From NCBI GenBank assembly GCA_019637315.1, contig JAHBVU010000007.1, forward strand, positions 144,952 to 208,951: 64,000 nt of DNA, in the 5' to 3' direction. Source of the DNA: Gemmatimonadales bacterium. GTDB lineage: Bacteria > Gemmatimonadota > Gemmatimonadetes > Gemmatimonadales > GWC2-71-9. The notes under the pieces were generated by a model, which worked only from the letters and a program-made list of their open reading frames with translations, made no database searches and had not been told where the DNA came from. Made by a program: the position numbers and the translations under genes. Within the stretch, counting starts at the first letter, position 1, and the number at the start of each line of letters is the position of its first letter. Of the stretch, positions 20,251 through 28,999 are shown in pieces.

Positions 20251-21251
20251 CCACGACGCCACTGACGGTCAAGGACTATGCCTCGAACCAGGAAGTGCGC
20301 TGGTGCCCGGGCTGCGGTGACTATGCCATTCTCAAAGCGGTCACCAAGACGCTGGCAGACCTGCAGCTCCCGCGGGAACAGACGGTCTTCGTCTCGGGCA
20401 TTGGCTGCGCATCGCGCTTCCCCTACTACGTGTCCACTTACGGGTTCCATACCATCCATGGGCGCGCACCGGCCATCGCCACGGGCATCAAGCTCGCCAA
20501 TCCCTCGCTCGACATCTGGGTCGTGATGGGCGACGGCGACAGCCTGTCGATCGGCGGCAATCACACCATGCACGTGCTGCGTCGCAACGTCGATCTCACG
20601 CTGCTGCTCTTCAACAATGAGATATACGGCCTCACCAAAGGCCAGGCGTCGCCAACCTCCCGGCGCGGAACCCGTTCACCGTCGACGCCGCGCGGTTCGA
20701 TCGACACGCCAATTGCCCCGGGCGCGTTTGCTCTGGGCGCGGGAGCACGTTTCTTCGCACGCGGGGTGGACGTCCAGCAAGCTCAACTGGTCGACGTGAT
20801 GACCCGGGCGCATGCGCACCGCGGCGCCGCGCTGGTCGAGATCTTTCAGAACTGCGTCGTCTTCAATGATGGCGTCTTCGATGAGTTCACCGCCCGCCCC
20901 GTGGTCGACGACAATCAGCTCTACGTGAAGCACGGGCAGCCACTCCGTTTCGGGAAGGGTGGCGTGCGCGGCCTTCGGGTCCGACCGGGCACGCTATTGC
21001 TCGAAGTCGTAACGCCAGGCGAGGACGGCGTTACCGATGACGACATCCTGGTGCACGACGAGAAGGATCTGACGCTGGCCGGGATGCTGGTCCAGCTCAA
21101 GCCGCCGATCTTCCCGGTTGCCGTCGGCGTGATCTACGACCACCCGGCGCGCACCTACGAAGCGGACCTGATGGCCGAAGTCGAGAGCGAACTCGCTCGC
21201 GGTCAGGACTTCGCCGCGCTCCTGGCCAGCGGCCAGACCTGGGAACGCTGA
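20247..21251 (+). CDS. korB: 2-oxoacid:ferredoxin oxidoreductase subunit beta (KorB type)
   Basis: A 334-aa thiamine-diphosphate and Fe4S4 subunit. Cysteines C20 and C23 ('WCPGCGDY'), C54 ('GIGCASR') and C203 ('FQNCVVFND') are the expected cluster ligands; GDGDSL at 95-100 with 'FNNEIYGLTKGQ' is the TPP/Mg site. The frame remains open far upstream inside korA, but ATG 20247 overlaps the korA stop and gives the correct N-terminus. No ferredoxin gene is adjacent; an FprA-type ferredoxin reductase is encoded at 34570. Confidence 0.94.
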
Positions 21252-21439
21252 CGCAGCGCGCGACCCTCTGCCCATCCGCGACGCTCAGGCCTACATTGCG
21301 ACTACCTGACGAGGGGCCCGGCGTTGTACCCATGCCAACCGGCTGACGGTCAACGCCTGCTGCACGCCGTAACCGCCCCGCCCGAACCCGATGCGTGCCG
21401 CCTGGAACAGACGGCGCGTATCCGATCGATGAGCCAACC

Positions 21440-22636
21440 ATGAAGATTCGTACCGCAACCCTGGCACTCGCCCTTCTGCCCGCCCTCCTTACTGCCCAGC
21501 GCCCGGGGGGCGCAGCACAATCGACCCAGATCAAGCCGGGCGAGTCCTGTCCACCGGGTATGACGGAAATCCGGCCGCGCAACTGCCAGGCGCCGACGCT
21601 CGAACCGCCCAGCATTCTGGACTACCGGCCACGCTCCACCCTGATTGCTCCGGAGCATCCGATTCCGCGGGCCAAGTATCCGGTCATCGACTACCACGGC
21701 CACCCGGGCGCACTGCTCAATTCCGCCGAGGGGCTCGAGCAGCTCCGGGCCGCCATGGACGGCCTCAACATTCGAGTCATGGTATCCGCGAGCAACGCAT
21801 CGGGAGAAGCGCTTGCTCGGCAAGTTGCGCTCGTCAAGGCAAGCCCAGCCATGGCCGACCGGGTCCGCATCCTGGCCGGGATCGACTTCCGCAACGTGGG
21901 ACCCGGATGGGCCGAACGTGCCGTCAAGCAGCTGGAGGCGGATGTCGCAGCCGGTGCCGTCGGTATCGGCGAGATCAGCAAGTCGTTGGGGCTGTCGATC
22001 CGGAAGGCCGACGGCAGTCGATTGCAGATCGACGACCCCGACCTCGATCCGGTCTGGGCGGCCGCGGCGCGGCTCCGGTTGCCGGTCTTCATCCACACCG
22101 CCGATCCATCGGAGTTCTGGCAGCCGCTCGACTACAACAACGAGCGGTGGCTCGAGCTGGCCCTCTTTCCCAACCGGCGCTACCCGGCCGATCAGTTTCC
22201 GAGCTTCGAGCAATTGGCCGCGGAACGCGACAATCTGATTCGGCGGAACCCCAAAACCACCTTTGTCGTCGCACATCTCGGCTGGCACGCCGCGGACCTG
22301 GGCCGCCTTGCCAAGCTGATGGACAGCTTTCCCAACATGTATACGGAAGTCGGCGCCGTGCTGTATGACATCGGACGCCAGCCGCGCGCCGCCCACGATT
22401 TCTTTGTGCGGTTCCAGGACCGGATCCTGTTCGGCAAGGATTCGTTCCAGCCGGAGGAGTACCCCTACTTCTGGCGCGTCTTCGAAACGCGAGACGACTA
22501 CTTCAGTTACTACCGCGACTATCACGCAACCTGGAAGCTCTACGGCATCGACCTCCCCGACGAGGTCTTGAAAAAGGTCTACTACGCCAACGCCTTGCGC
22601 ATTACCGCCGGGCTGCCGCAGCGCGGCTGGCCCTGA
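21440..22636 (+). CDS. Secreted amidohydrolase-2 family metal-dependent hydrolase
   Basis: A 398-aa exported protein with a signal peptide ('TATLALALLPALLTAQ'). It belongs to the amidohydrolase-2 (COG2159) TIM-barrel group: metal motif 'IDYHGHPGAL', 'FIHTADPSEFW', 'VVAHLGWHAADL' and the late aspartate in 'LFGKDSFQPEEY'. Family members are decarboxylases or hydrolases; the secreted, signal-peptide-bearing branch is poorly characterised. ATG 21440 starts the signal peptide; the frame extends to 21395 without one. The YjbQ gene follows after five bases, so the two are probably co-transcribed. Confidence 0.88.
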   Translation: MKIRTATLALALLPALLTAQRPGGAAQSTQIKPGESCPPGMTEIRPRNCQAPTLEPPSILDYRPRSTLIAPEHPIPRAKYPVIDYHGHPGALLNSAEGLEQLRAAMDGLNIRVMVSASNASGEALARQVALVKASPAMADRVRILAGIDFRNVGPGWAERAVKQLEADVAAGAVGIGEISKSLGLSIRKADGSRLQIDDPDLDPVWAAAARLRLPVFIHTADPSEFWQPLDYNNERWLELALFPNRRYPADQFPSFEQLAAERDNLIRRNPKTTFVVAHLGWHAADLGRLAKLMDSFPNMYTEVGAVLYDIGRQPRAAHDFFVRFQDRILFGKDSFQPEEYPYFWRVFETRDDYFSYYRDYHATWKLYGIDLPDEVLKKVYYANALRITAGLPQRGWP

Positions 22637-22641
22637 CCGCG

Positions 22642-23064
22642 ATGGCAAGCCATACGCATTACCTCTGGTTCACGACCAGGAAGCGCCAGGAGATCATTGA
22701 TATCACGGGTGAAGTCGAGACGCAGTTGCGGGCCAGCGGCATTCAGGAGGGGTATGCGCTGGTCTCTGCCATGCACATCAGCGCGTCGGTCTTCGTCAAC
22801 GATCACGAGTCAGGCTTGTGGCACGACATCCTGCACTGGCTCGAACATACCGTGGCGCCCTGGGATCCCGACCGCTATCGCCACAACGAAACCGGCGAAG
22901 ACAACGCTGCGGCGCACCTGCGCAGCCTGACCATCGGGCACGAGGTCATCGTGCCGGTCACGGAGGGCAAACTCGACCTGGGCCCCTGGCAGCGAGTGTT
23001 CTACGGCGAGTGGGACGGCCAGCGACGGAAGCGGGTCATCATCAAGATCCTGGGGGAGCGATAG
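22642..23064 (+). CDS. YjbQ family (UPF0047) protein, possible thiamine phosphate synthase
   Basis: A 140-aa single-domain protein with the YjbQ signatures 'MHISASVFVNDHESGLWHDI', 'NAAAHLRSLTIGHEV' and 'GKLDLGPWQRVFYGEWDG' near the C-terminus. The conserved His, Glu and Asp residues of the family are present. E. coli YjbQ has weak thiamine phosphate synthase activity, and the family is sometimes called secondary thiamine-phosphate synthase; the physiological role is uncertain. It starts five bases after the amidohydrolase and is convergent with a rhomboid gene. Confidence 0.92.
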   Translation: MASHTHYLWFTTRKRQEIIDITGEVETQLRASGIQEGYALVSAMHISASVFVNDHESGLWHDILHWLEHTVAPWDPDRYRHNETGEDNAAAHLRSLTIGHEVIVPVTEGKLDLGPWQRVFYGEWDGQRRKRVIIKILGER

Positions 23065-23144
23065 CCGCACACTCCCGACATGCGAAGCAACTAGGTCGAG
23101 CAGCCCGGATCGGCAGCTGTCTCGAGACCGAACGGCCCCGTAGT

Positions 23145-23879
23145 TCATGCCGGCATGCGGTACGAACGCCGCACCGCAAGCAGCTTCGGGTCTCGAAACA
23201 GGAACACGAGGACCATCCCCGCGACGAACCCGCCCGCATGCGCCCAGAAGGCAACCCCGCCCCCCTCGCGCGCCAGCGCCGGGATTCCCCCGACCAGCTG
23301 GAGCAGAAACCAATAACCCAGCATAAAGACCGCAGGGACCGCCACCCGGGTAATGAAGATGCCCAGGAATACCAGCATATGAACCCGGACCCGCGGGTAG
23401 AGAACGATATACGCTCCCATGACCCCGCTGATCGCCCCTGAGGCGCCAACCATGGGAATCACGCTTCCCGGATTGACCCCGATCTGCGCCGCCGCTGCCG
23501 CCGCCCCGGTTGCCAGGTAGAACAGCAGGAACCGGGCACGTCCCATCGAGTCTTCGACATTGTTGCCGAATACCCAGAGGAACCACATGTTGCCGAGCAG
23601 GTGAAACCAGCCGCCGTGCAGGAACATCGAAGAGAGCACCGTTATCCAGCCGACGCCGTCGGTCTCGCAGCTCCATGCGCCCATCGGAATGGGTACTCCC
23701 GCGGGCACCCGCCCGAGCACCTCACCGGGAATCAGACCCAGTTCGCAGACCGAGGCAGACAAGGCCGGCTCACTGCCCAAGCCCTGCAGCAGGAACCACG
23801 AGGCGAGGTTGAGCCCGATCAGCAGATAGGTGACCACCGGGGTCCGCAGCGTCGGGTTCTCGTCCTTATATGGGAACAT
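23145..23879 (-). CDS. Rhomboid family intramembrane serine protease
   Basis: A 244-aa polytopic protein with about six or seven helices. The catalytic serine lies in 'VGASGAISGVMGAY' and the catalytic histidine in 'AHAGGFVAGMVL'; the L1 loop is present and carries 'FLHGGWFHLLGNMWFLWVFG' (exactly the family block). The N-terminus 'MFPYKDENPT' is typical of the bacterial small rhomboids of this type. It is convergent with YjbQ and divergent from proline dehydrogenase. Substrates are unknown. Confidence 0.94.
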   Translation of the reverse strand: MFPYKDENPTLRTPVVTYLLIGLNLASWFLLQGLGSEPALSASVCELGLIPGEVLGRVPAGVPIPMGAWSCETDGVGWITVLSSMFLHGGWFHLLGNMWFLWVFGNNVEDSMGRARFLLFYLATGAAAAAAQIGVNPGSVIPMVGASGAISGVMGAYIVLYPRVRVHMLVFLGIFITRVAVPAVFMLGYWFLLQLVGGIPALAREGGGVAFWAHAGGFVAGMVLVFLFRDPKLLAVRRSYRMPA

Positions 23880-23990
23880 TCACGGAATCTACGAGGTTCC
23901 GGACCCGGCCGCGATCAGCATTGGTGCGGCACCGTTTAGATTTCGCCTCGGATTCGCATTCCGTTCCCCGATATGCCGACCCGAGGCGCC

Positions 23991-24917
23991 ATGTCGATCG
24001 CCCGTTCGTTGTTGCTCAAAGCCGCCGACAGTCCCTGGCTGGCTGCCCAAATGTCCAAACGGCGGTTCTCGCAGCGCGCCATCCGGAAGTTCATGCCCGG
24101 CGAAACGATGGAGGATGCGCTCCAGGCGGCGGCCGTGCTCGCCACGCAGGGCCAGGGCTCGCTCCTGACGCAACTCGGCGAGGCCATGACGAGTCTCGAC
24201 GCGGCAGCCGCCGTGCGGGACCACTATCTCCAGCTCTTCGATGAGATCGCCAAGCGAGGGATCCCGGCGTGGGTCTCGATCAAGCCAACTCAGCTCGGAA
24301 TCGACCAGTCCCTGGCAACCTGCCGGGATCACTTACTGCAGCTCGGCGAGGCGGCGGCGGCCAGCCGCTCCTCGCTCTGGATCGACATGGAAGATCACAG
24401 CTACGTCGATCGCACCATCGAACTCTATGCCGAGGTACGGCAGCATCACGAGCGGACCGGCTTGGCCATCCAGGCATACCTGTATCGGACGCCCAAGGAC
24501 ATCGAGGCCCTGTTGCCGCTCAAGCCGTGGATTCGACTCGTGAAGGGCGCCTACCGGGAACCCGCCACGGTGGCCTTTCCCGCCAAGCGAGACGTCGATG
24601 CTGCCTACTATGACCTGGCCGTCCGGCTGCTCGAGGCCGCGCGCGCCCAGGGGGCACTCGCCGTGTTCGGAACTCATGACGTTCCGCTGGTCGAACGCCT
24701 GCGCGCCAAGGCCAAGCAGCTGGGCGTCAGCCGGGCCGACTATGAGATCCACATGCTCTATGGCATCAAGGTCTCCGATCAGGCTCGCCTGACCCGCGAA
24801 GGCGAAACGATCAAGACCCTGGTGAGTTACGGACACGCCTGGTTCAAGTGGTACATGCGGCGGCTGGCCGAGCGACCGGCCAACGTCTGGTTCGCCCTCA
24901 AGAGTATCATCGCGTGA
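23991..24917 (+). CDS. Proline dehydrogenase (monofunctional PRODH)
   Basis: A 308-aa FAD-dependent TIM-barrel enzyme that oxidises proline to pyrroline-5-carboxylate. Family blocks are 'WIDMEDHSYVDRTIELY', 'RLVKGAYREPATVAFPAK', 'FGTHDVPLVERL' and 'YEIHMLYGIK' at the end of the barrel. Length fits the monofunctional Bacillus/Thermus type, so a separate P5C dehydrogenase is expected elsewhere. ATG 23991 is preceded by GAGG four bases upstream; an ATG six codons earlier lacks a site. The stop overlaps the DinB gene start as GTGA. Confidence 0.93.
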   Translation: MSIARSLLLKAADSPWLAAQMSKRRFSQRAIRKFMPGETMEDALQAAAVLATQGQGSLLTQLGEAMTSLDAAAAVRDHYLQLFDEIAKRGIPAWVSIKPTQLGIDQSLATCRDHLLQLGEAAAASRSSLWIDMEDHSYVDRTIELYAEVRQHHERTGLAIQAYLYRTPKDIEALLPLKPWIRLVKGAYREPATVAFPAKRDVDAAYYDLAVRLLEAARAQGALAVFGTHDVPLVERLRAKAKQLGVSRADYEIHMLYGIKVSDQARLTREGETIKTLVSYGHAWFKWYMRRLAERPANVWFALKSIIA

Positions 24918-25435
24918 CGGCTCCCGAGCCCTGGCTGAGAGGGCCGATTCCCGGGGTCCCCGCACTGCTGCAGCCGGCGGCTCACGCCTTCGTCATGGCT
25001 CGTGAGGACGTGGACAAGGCAACCTTTGGACTAGACCAATCTTGTACCTGGCTTACCCCTGGCGGCTCGCCGTCGATCGGCTTCCATATCGCCCACCTGT
25101 CGGGCAGCACCGATCGGCTGCTCACCTACGCGCGGGGTGAAGGATTGTCCGACACCCAGCGAGGTGCGCTCCTGGCCGAGTCGACGCTGGCCACGTCCCA
25201 ACCCAGCCTCGACTTGCTCCGCAGCGCCTGGCATGCAACTGTCGAGGCGGCGCTCCGCCAGCTGGCAAGCACCGACCCCGGATCCCTGCTGGACCCGCGT
25301 GAGGTGGGTCGAGCCAAACTGCCCTCGAACGTGATCGGTCTGCTCTTCCACGCTGCGGAGCACGCATCCCGGCACGTCGGGCAGATCATCACCCTGGCAC
25401 GAGTCGTTCGGACAACGACAACGCCGCCTGCCTGA
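24914..25435 (+). CDS. DinB-like four-helix-bundle protein
   Basis: A 173-aa protein of the DinB/YfiT putative metal-binding superfamily. The metal histidines expected for the fold are in 'SIGFHIAHLSGSTDRLL' and 'LLFHAAEHASRHVGQI'. GTG 24914 overlaps the proline dehydrogenase stop; the frame extends upstream to 24848 only inside that gene. Family members include thiol transferases that use bacillithiol or mycothiol, which is of interest because a YpdA-type reductase is encoded at 47717. No specific reaction can be assigned. Confidence 0.85.
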   Translation: MTAPEPWLRGPIPGVPALLQPAAHAFVMAREDVDKATFGLDQSCTWLTPGGSPSIGFHIAHLSGSTDRLLTYARGEGLSDTQRGALLAESTLATSQPSLDLLRSAWHATVEAALRQLASTDPGSLLDPREVGRAKLPSNVIGLLFHAAEHASRHVGQIITLARVVRTTTTPPA

Positions 25436-25825
25436 GGGGCGCTACGCTAGCAGCGAACGATGGACCCTTGCGCTGTGTCAGCCAAGGTCCTACGTTTGCT
25501 CCCCATGCCGATCATCGGAAGCGGAACGCGTACTCTCACTCTGCAGAAATCGCAGGGAATGATGCGTTGTTGTCCCATGCCCGCGCCACCTAACTGACGG
25601 CTAGCACACCATACACAGCTTCACCGCTGTCGATATGCCCGCGAGCCGTCATGGCGCGGGCCTTTTTTGTGTTCATCTTGCATAGCAGGTCACCGAGAAG
25701 AAAGGATCCAATTGGAAAGCGATGGTTCGACATTCACTCCCACTGAGTACCACACCGCTAGCTCCGTCTTGTGCAGAGCTAGGTGGGCTACTCGTCATCA
25801 TATCGTCACCAACGGACATTCAGGT
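25436..25825 (+). other. 390-base intergenic region upstream of susC, possible small RNA
   Basis: No convincing coding frame is present, although the susC frame stays open back to 25667. A clear hairpin plus T-run terminator at 25637-25668 stands 200 bases after the last gene and 158 bases before the next start, too far from the former to be its obvious terminator. The stretch 25440-25668 might therefore be a small RNA or a leader with attenuation; no known RNA family (SRP RNA, tmRNA, RNase P, tRNA) was recognised. Confidence 0.4.
25637..25668 (+). terminator. Rho-independent terminator (stem GCCCGCG/CGCGGGC, six T)
   Basis: Seven perfect base pairs (25637-25643 with 25655-25661) enclose an 11-base loop and are followed by C and six T residues at 25663-25668. 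This is the cleanest intrinsic terminator in the window, read on the plus strand. Confidence 0.8.
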
Positions 25826-28800
25826 ATGACTCAATTTCGACAGGCCGGTCGCGGTGCCTCCGCGTTCCGCGCCGCAGGTCGACCGGGCCGGATTGCCGCG
25901 CTCCTGGTCGGCCTCCTCGCGTTCAGCGGTACGGCCGCTGCGCAATCCACCGGAACGCTTCGTGGTCGCGTCATCGAACGCGGCAACGACGCCCCCATCC
26001 CGGGCGTTCAGATCCAGGTCACCGCAGGCACCACCCGTGTCTCGGCGCTGACCTCTCAGGATGGTCGCTACTCTCTCGCGGTGCCGAGTGGAGCGATCTC
26101 GGTTCGGGCCGTGCGGATCGGCTACGCACCGGTGACGCAGACCGGCAACGTGGCCGCCGGCGGTGAAGTCGTCCTCGACTTCACACTCGAGCCAACCGTC
26201 GTCCAGCTCGAAGAGGTCGTCACCACGGCCACCGGCGAGCAGTCTCGCCGCGAAGTGGGCAACGTGGTCGCGACGCTCAAGGTCGACTCGCTGGTCAGCC
26301 GCAGCCCGGTCACCAGCGTGGCCGACGTCCTCAACGCCCGAACCGCCGGCGTCCAGGTCGTCCAGGGGGCCGGTCAAACCGGTTCATCGCCCTCGATCCG
26401 GATCCGTGGCTCGAGCTCGCTCTCGCTCACCAACGAACCGCTCTTCATCGTGGATGGCGTCCGGATGGACAACTCGCCGCAGCCCGGCGGCACCACCATC
26501 TCGTCGCAGCGGGTCAACCGGCTCGCGACCTTCAACCCGGACGAGATCGAGTCGCTCGACGTCATCAAGGGTCCGTCGGCCGCCGCGCTGTACGGTACCG
26601 CTGCTGCCAACGGCGTCATCGTGATCAAGACCAAGCGCGGACGCGCCGGGCGGACCCAGTGGTCCACCTACGCCGAAGCGGGTCGGGTATCGCAGCCGGC
26701 CCAGTTTTTCGACAACTACCGCAGCTGGGGCCGCAACATCGTGGGCGGCGTGCCGCAGCCGGCGGCCATTCAGTGCCGGATTTCGCAGCAGGCGCTCGGC
26801 AACTGCGTCATCGACAGCCTGACCACCTTCAATCCGTTGATGAACAAGGAAACCACGCCGTTCAGCACCCAGCCGCGGACCATGTTTGGTGCGCAGGCCT
26901 CGGGCGGCAGCGACCGGTTCCGGTTCTTCATCAGCGCCGAGCGTGAGGACGAAACCGGCCCGTACGAAATGCCGGAAGCCGAAATCACGCGCCTGACCGC
27001 GATCCGCGGCAAGGCCCCGATCGACGAGCATGTTCACCCGAACAAGCTCGGCCAGACCAGCTTGCGCGGCAATTTCTCCGTGGGCCTGACCCCGACACTC
27101 GACCTGACGGTGTCGACCGGCTACCTGAACCGTCAGCTGCGGACCCCGTTCGACGGGGGCTACTTCGCCGGCCTGTCGTTCCAGACCTATTTCGCTCCGG
27201 GCTTCCGCACCGCGTTCAACGGCGCCTCGGCACAGCACATCGGCGACATTATGTCGGTCGAGCAGTGGATGCGCGATCAGCGGCTCACCACCAGCAGCAC
27301 GCTCAACTGGACCCCGAACTCCTGGCTCAGTGGCCGCGCCGTCATCGGCATGGACCAGACCCAGGGCTACGGCTACCGGTTTGCCCGCTTCGGCGAAGGC
27401 ACCATCACCGGGTGGGGCCCGCCCGGACAGACCGGCGGCAAAGACGTGAACCGCAACACCTACAGCCGGTACTCGGTCGACCTGGGTGGCTCCGCCGCCT
27501 GGAGCGTCAACTCCTCGATCTCGGCCAAGACAGCCGTTGGCGTGCAGTGGTTCAAGGACACACAGTACCAGACTCTCGCACGCGGCTACTCGCTGCCACC
27601 GGGCGCTACGACGCCGAACGCGGCCTCGATTCAGACCTCCGGTGAGTTCACCGAAGAGAACGCCACCTACGGCGGTTACATCGAGCAGACCTTCGGACTC
27701 AAGGACCGCCTCTACCTGACCGGCGGCGTCCGGACCGACCAGAACAGCGCGTTCGGTTCCAATATCGGTAACACGATCTACCCGCGGGCTGCGCTGTCGT
27801 ACGTGATCAGCGATGAGTCCTGGTTCCCGGAAATCACCGATGGCGGCAACATCCGCCTGCGCGCCGCCTTCGGCCGCGCCGGGGTGCAGCCGACCACGAT
27901 TGCGGCACTGCAGTTCCTCAACGCCTTCACGGTTCCGATCGACGGCGTCGAGACTCCGGGTCTCCGCATCGCGGCACTCGGCAACGCCGACCTCAAGCCG
28001 GAAGTCACCACGGAAATCGAAGCCGGTATCGACGCTGGGTTGTTCAACGAGCGGATCCTGCTCGAGTTCACCTACTTCACCAAGACCAGCAAAGACGCGC
28101 TCGTGCAGCAGCCGCTGCCGCCCTCATTCGGCGCTGGTGCAACCCAGTGGCAGAACCTCGCCAAGGTGCGCAACCGCGGCTTCGAGGTCTCGCTCAATGC
28201 CGACGTGATCCGCGCCAAGCCGGTCTCGTGGAACGTCAACGTCACGGCATCGTCGATCAAGAACCTCCTGGTCGACGCTGGTGGCGCCGCCCTCGCGGAA
28301 ACGCAGGGTCAGCGGAACGCTGTGGGCTATCCGCTCTTCGGCCTCTGGGATCGTCCGATCCTGGGCTGGAACGACACCAACGGCGATGGCATCCTGGTCG
28401 ACAGCGAGATTCAGGTCGGCACCACCGCAGTGTACCGCGGTCCGACCCTGCCGACGCGCGAAGGCGCCGTCACCAGCACCATTGGTCTCTTCGACCAGAA
28501 GGTTCGGCTGGTCGGTCTCGTCGACTATCGCGGCGGTCACTACAACCAGTGGGGCTTCGAGAACCAGCGGTGCGCCAGCGGTAACTGCCGGGCCGTCAAC
28601 GACCCGTCGACGCCGCTGGCCGATCAGGCCGCTGCGCTGGCCCGCAACAGCGGGGCTTTCGGTAACTCGACCTGGGGGTACTTCGTCGAGAACGACTTCA
28701 TTCGTCTCCGCGAACTCTCGGTCTCGGTCGACGTTCCGACTTCCGTGACCCGGAAGATCGGCTTCGGGACCGCCAACGTCGTGCTGAGCGGCCGCAACCT

Positions 28801-28939
28801 CGGCACGCTGTGGACCAAGTACCCGGGCATCGACCCCGAAACCAACGCCATCGTCCAGAACACCGGTGGCGGCAACAACGACTATTACGCGCCGCCGCCG
28901 GCTCGCTACTGGCTGCTCCGCGTCAACCTGGGCTTCTAA
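25826..28939 (+). CDS. SusC/RagA family TonB-dependent outer membrane transporter
   Basis: A 1037-aa outer membrane receptor. Order: signal peptide ending 'GTAAAQ' (about residue 40), a carboxypeptidase-regulatory-like beta domain (about 43-125), a TonB-box-like 'EEVVTTATG', the plug ('RIRGSSSLSLTNEPLFIVDG', 'VIKGPSAAALYG', 'ANGVIVIKTKRG') and a large beta barrel ending 'WLLRVNLGF' with the terminal aromatic used for BAM insertion. ATG 25826 begins a normal signal peptide. With the SusD-type lipoprotein 60 bases downstream it should form a glycan or peptide importer; no degradative enzymes adjoin, so the substrate is open. Confidence 0.95.
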   Translation: MTQFRQAGRGASAFRAAGRPGRIAALLVGLLAFSGTAAAQSTGTLRGRVIERGNDAPIPGVQIQVTAGTTRVSALTSQDGRYSLAVPSGAISVRAVRIGYAPVTQTGNVAAGGEVVLDFTLEPTVVQLEEVVTTATGEQSRREVGNVVATLKVDSLVSRSPVTSVADVLNARTAGVQVVQGAGQTGSSPSIRIRGSSSLSLTNEPLFIVDGVRMDNSPQPGGTTISSQRVNRLATFNPDEIESLDVIKGPSAAALYGTAAANGVIVIKTKRGRAGRTQWSTYAEAGRVSQPAQFFDNYRSWGRNIVGGVPQPAAIQCRISQQALGNCVIDSLTTFNPLMNKETTPFSTQPRTMFGAQASGGSDRFRFFISAEREDETGPYEMPEAEITRLTAIRGKAPIDEHVHPNKLGQTSLRGNFSVGLTPTLDLTVSTGYLNRQLRTPFDGGYFAGLSFQTYFAPGFRTAFNGASAQHIGDIMSVEQWMRDQRLTTSSTLNWTPNSWLSGRAVIGMDQTQGYGYRFARFGEGTITGWGPPGQTGGKDVNRNTYSRYSVDLGGSAAWSVNSSISAKTAVGVQWFKDTQYQTLARGYSLPPGATTPNAASIQTSGEFTEENATYGGYIEQTFGLKDRLYLTGGVRTDQNSAFGSNIGNTIYPRAALSYVISDESWFPEITDGGNIRLRAAFGRAGVQPTTIAALQFLNAFTVPIDGVETPGLRIAALGNADLKPEVTTEIEAGIDAGLFNERILLEFTYFTKTSKDALVQQPLPPSFGAGATQWQNLAKVRNRGFEVSLNADVIRAKPVSWNVNVTASSIKNLLVDAGGAALAETQGQRNAVGYPLFGLWDRPILGWNDTNGDGILVDSEIQVGTTAVYRGPTLPTREGAVTSTIGLFDQKVRLVGLVDYRGGHYNQWGFENQRCASGNCRAVNDPSTPLADQAAALARNSGAFGNSTWGYFVENDFIRLRELSVSVDVPTSVTRKIGFGTANVVLSGRNLGTLWTKYPGIDPETNAIVQNTGGGNNDYYAPPPARYWLLRVNLGF

Positions 28940-28999
28940 GCGATGTCCAGAACCGAGAAGACTTCGATGACTTCGACCGCGCCAGAAGGGGCCGGTACC

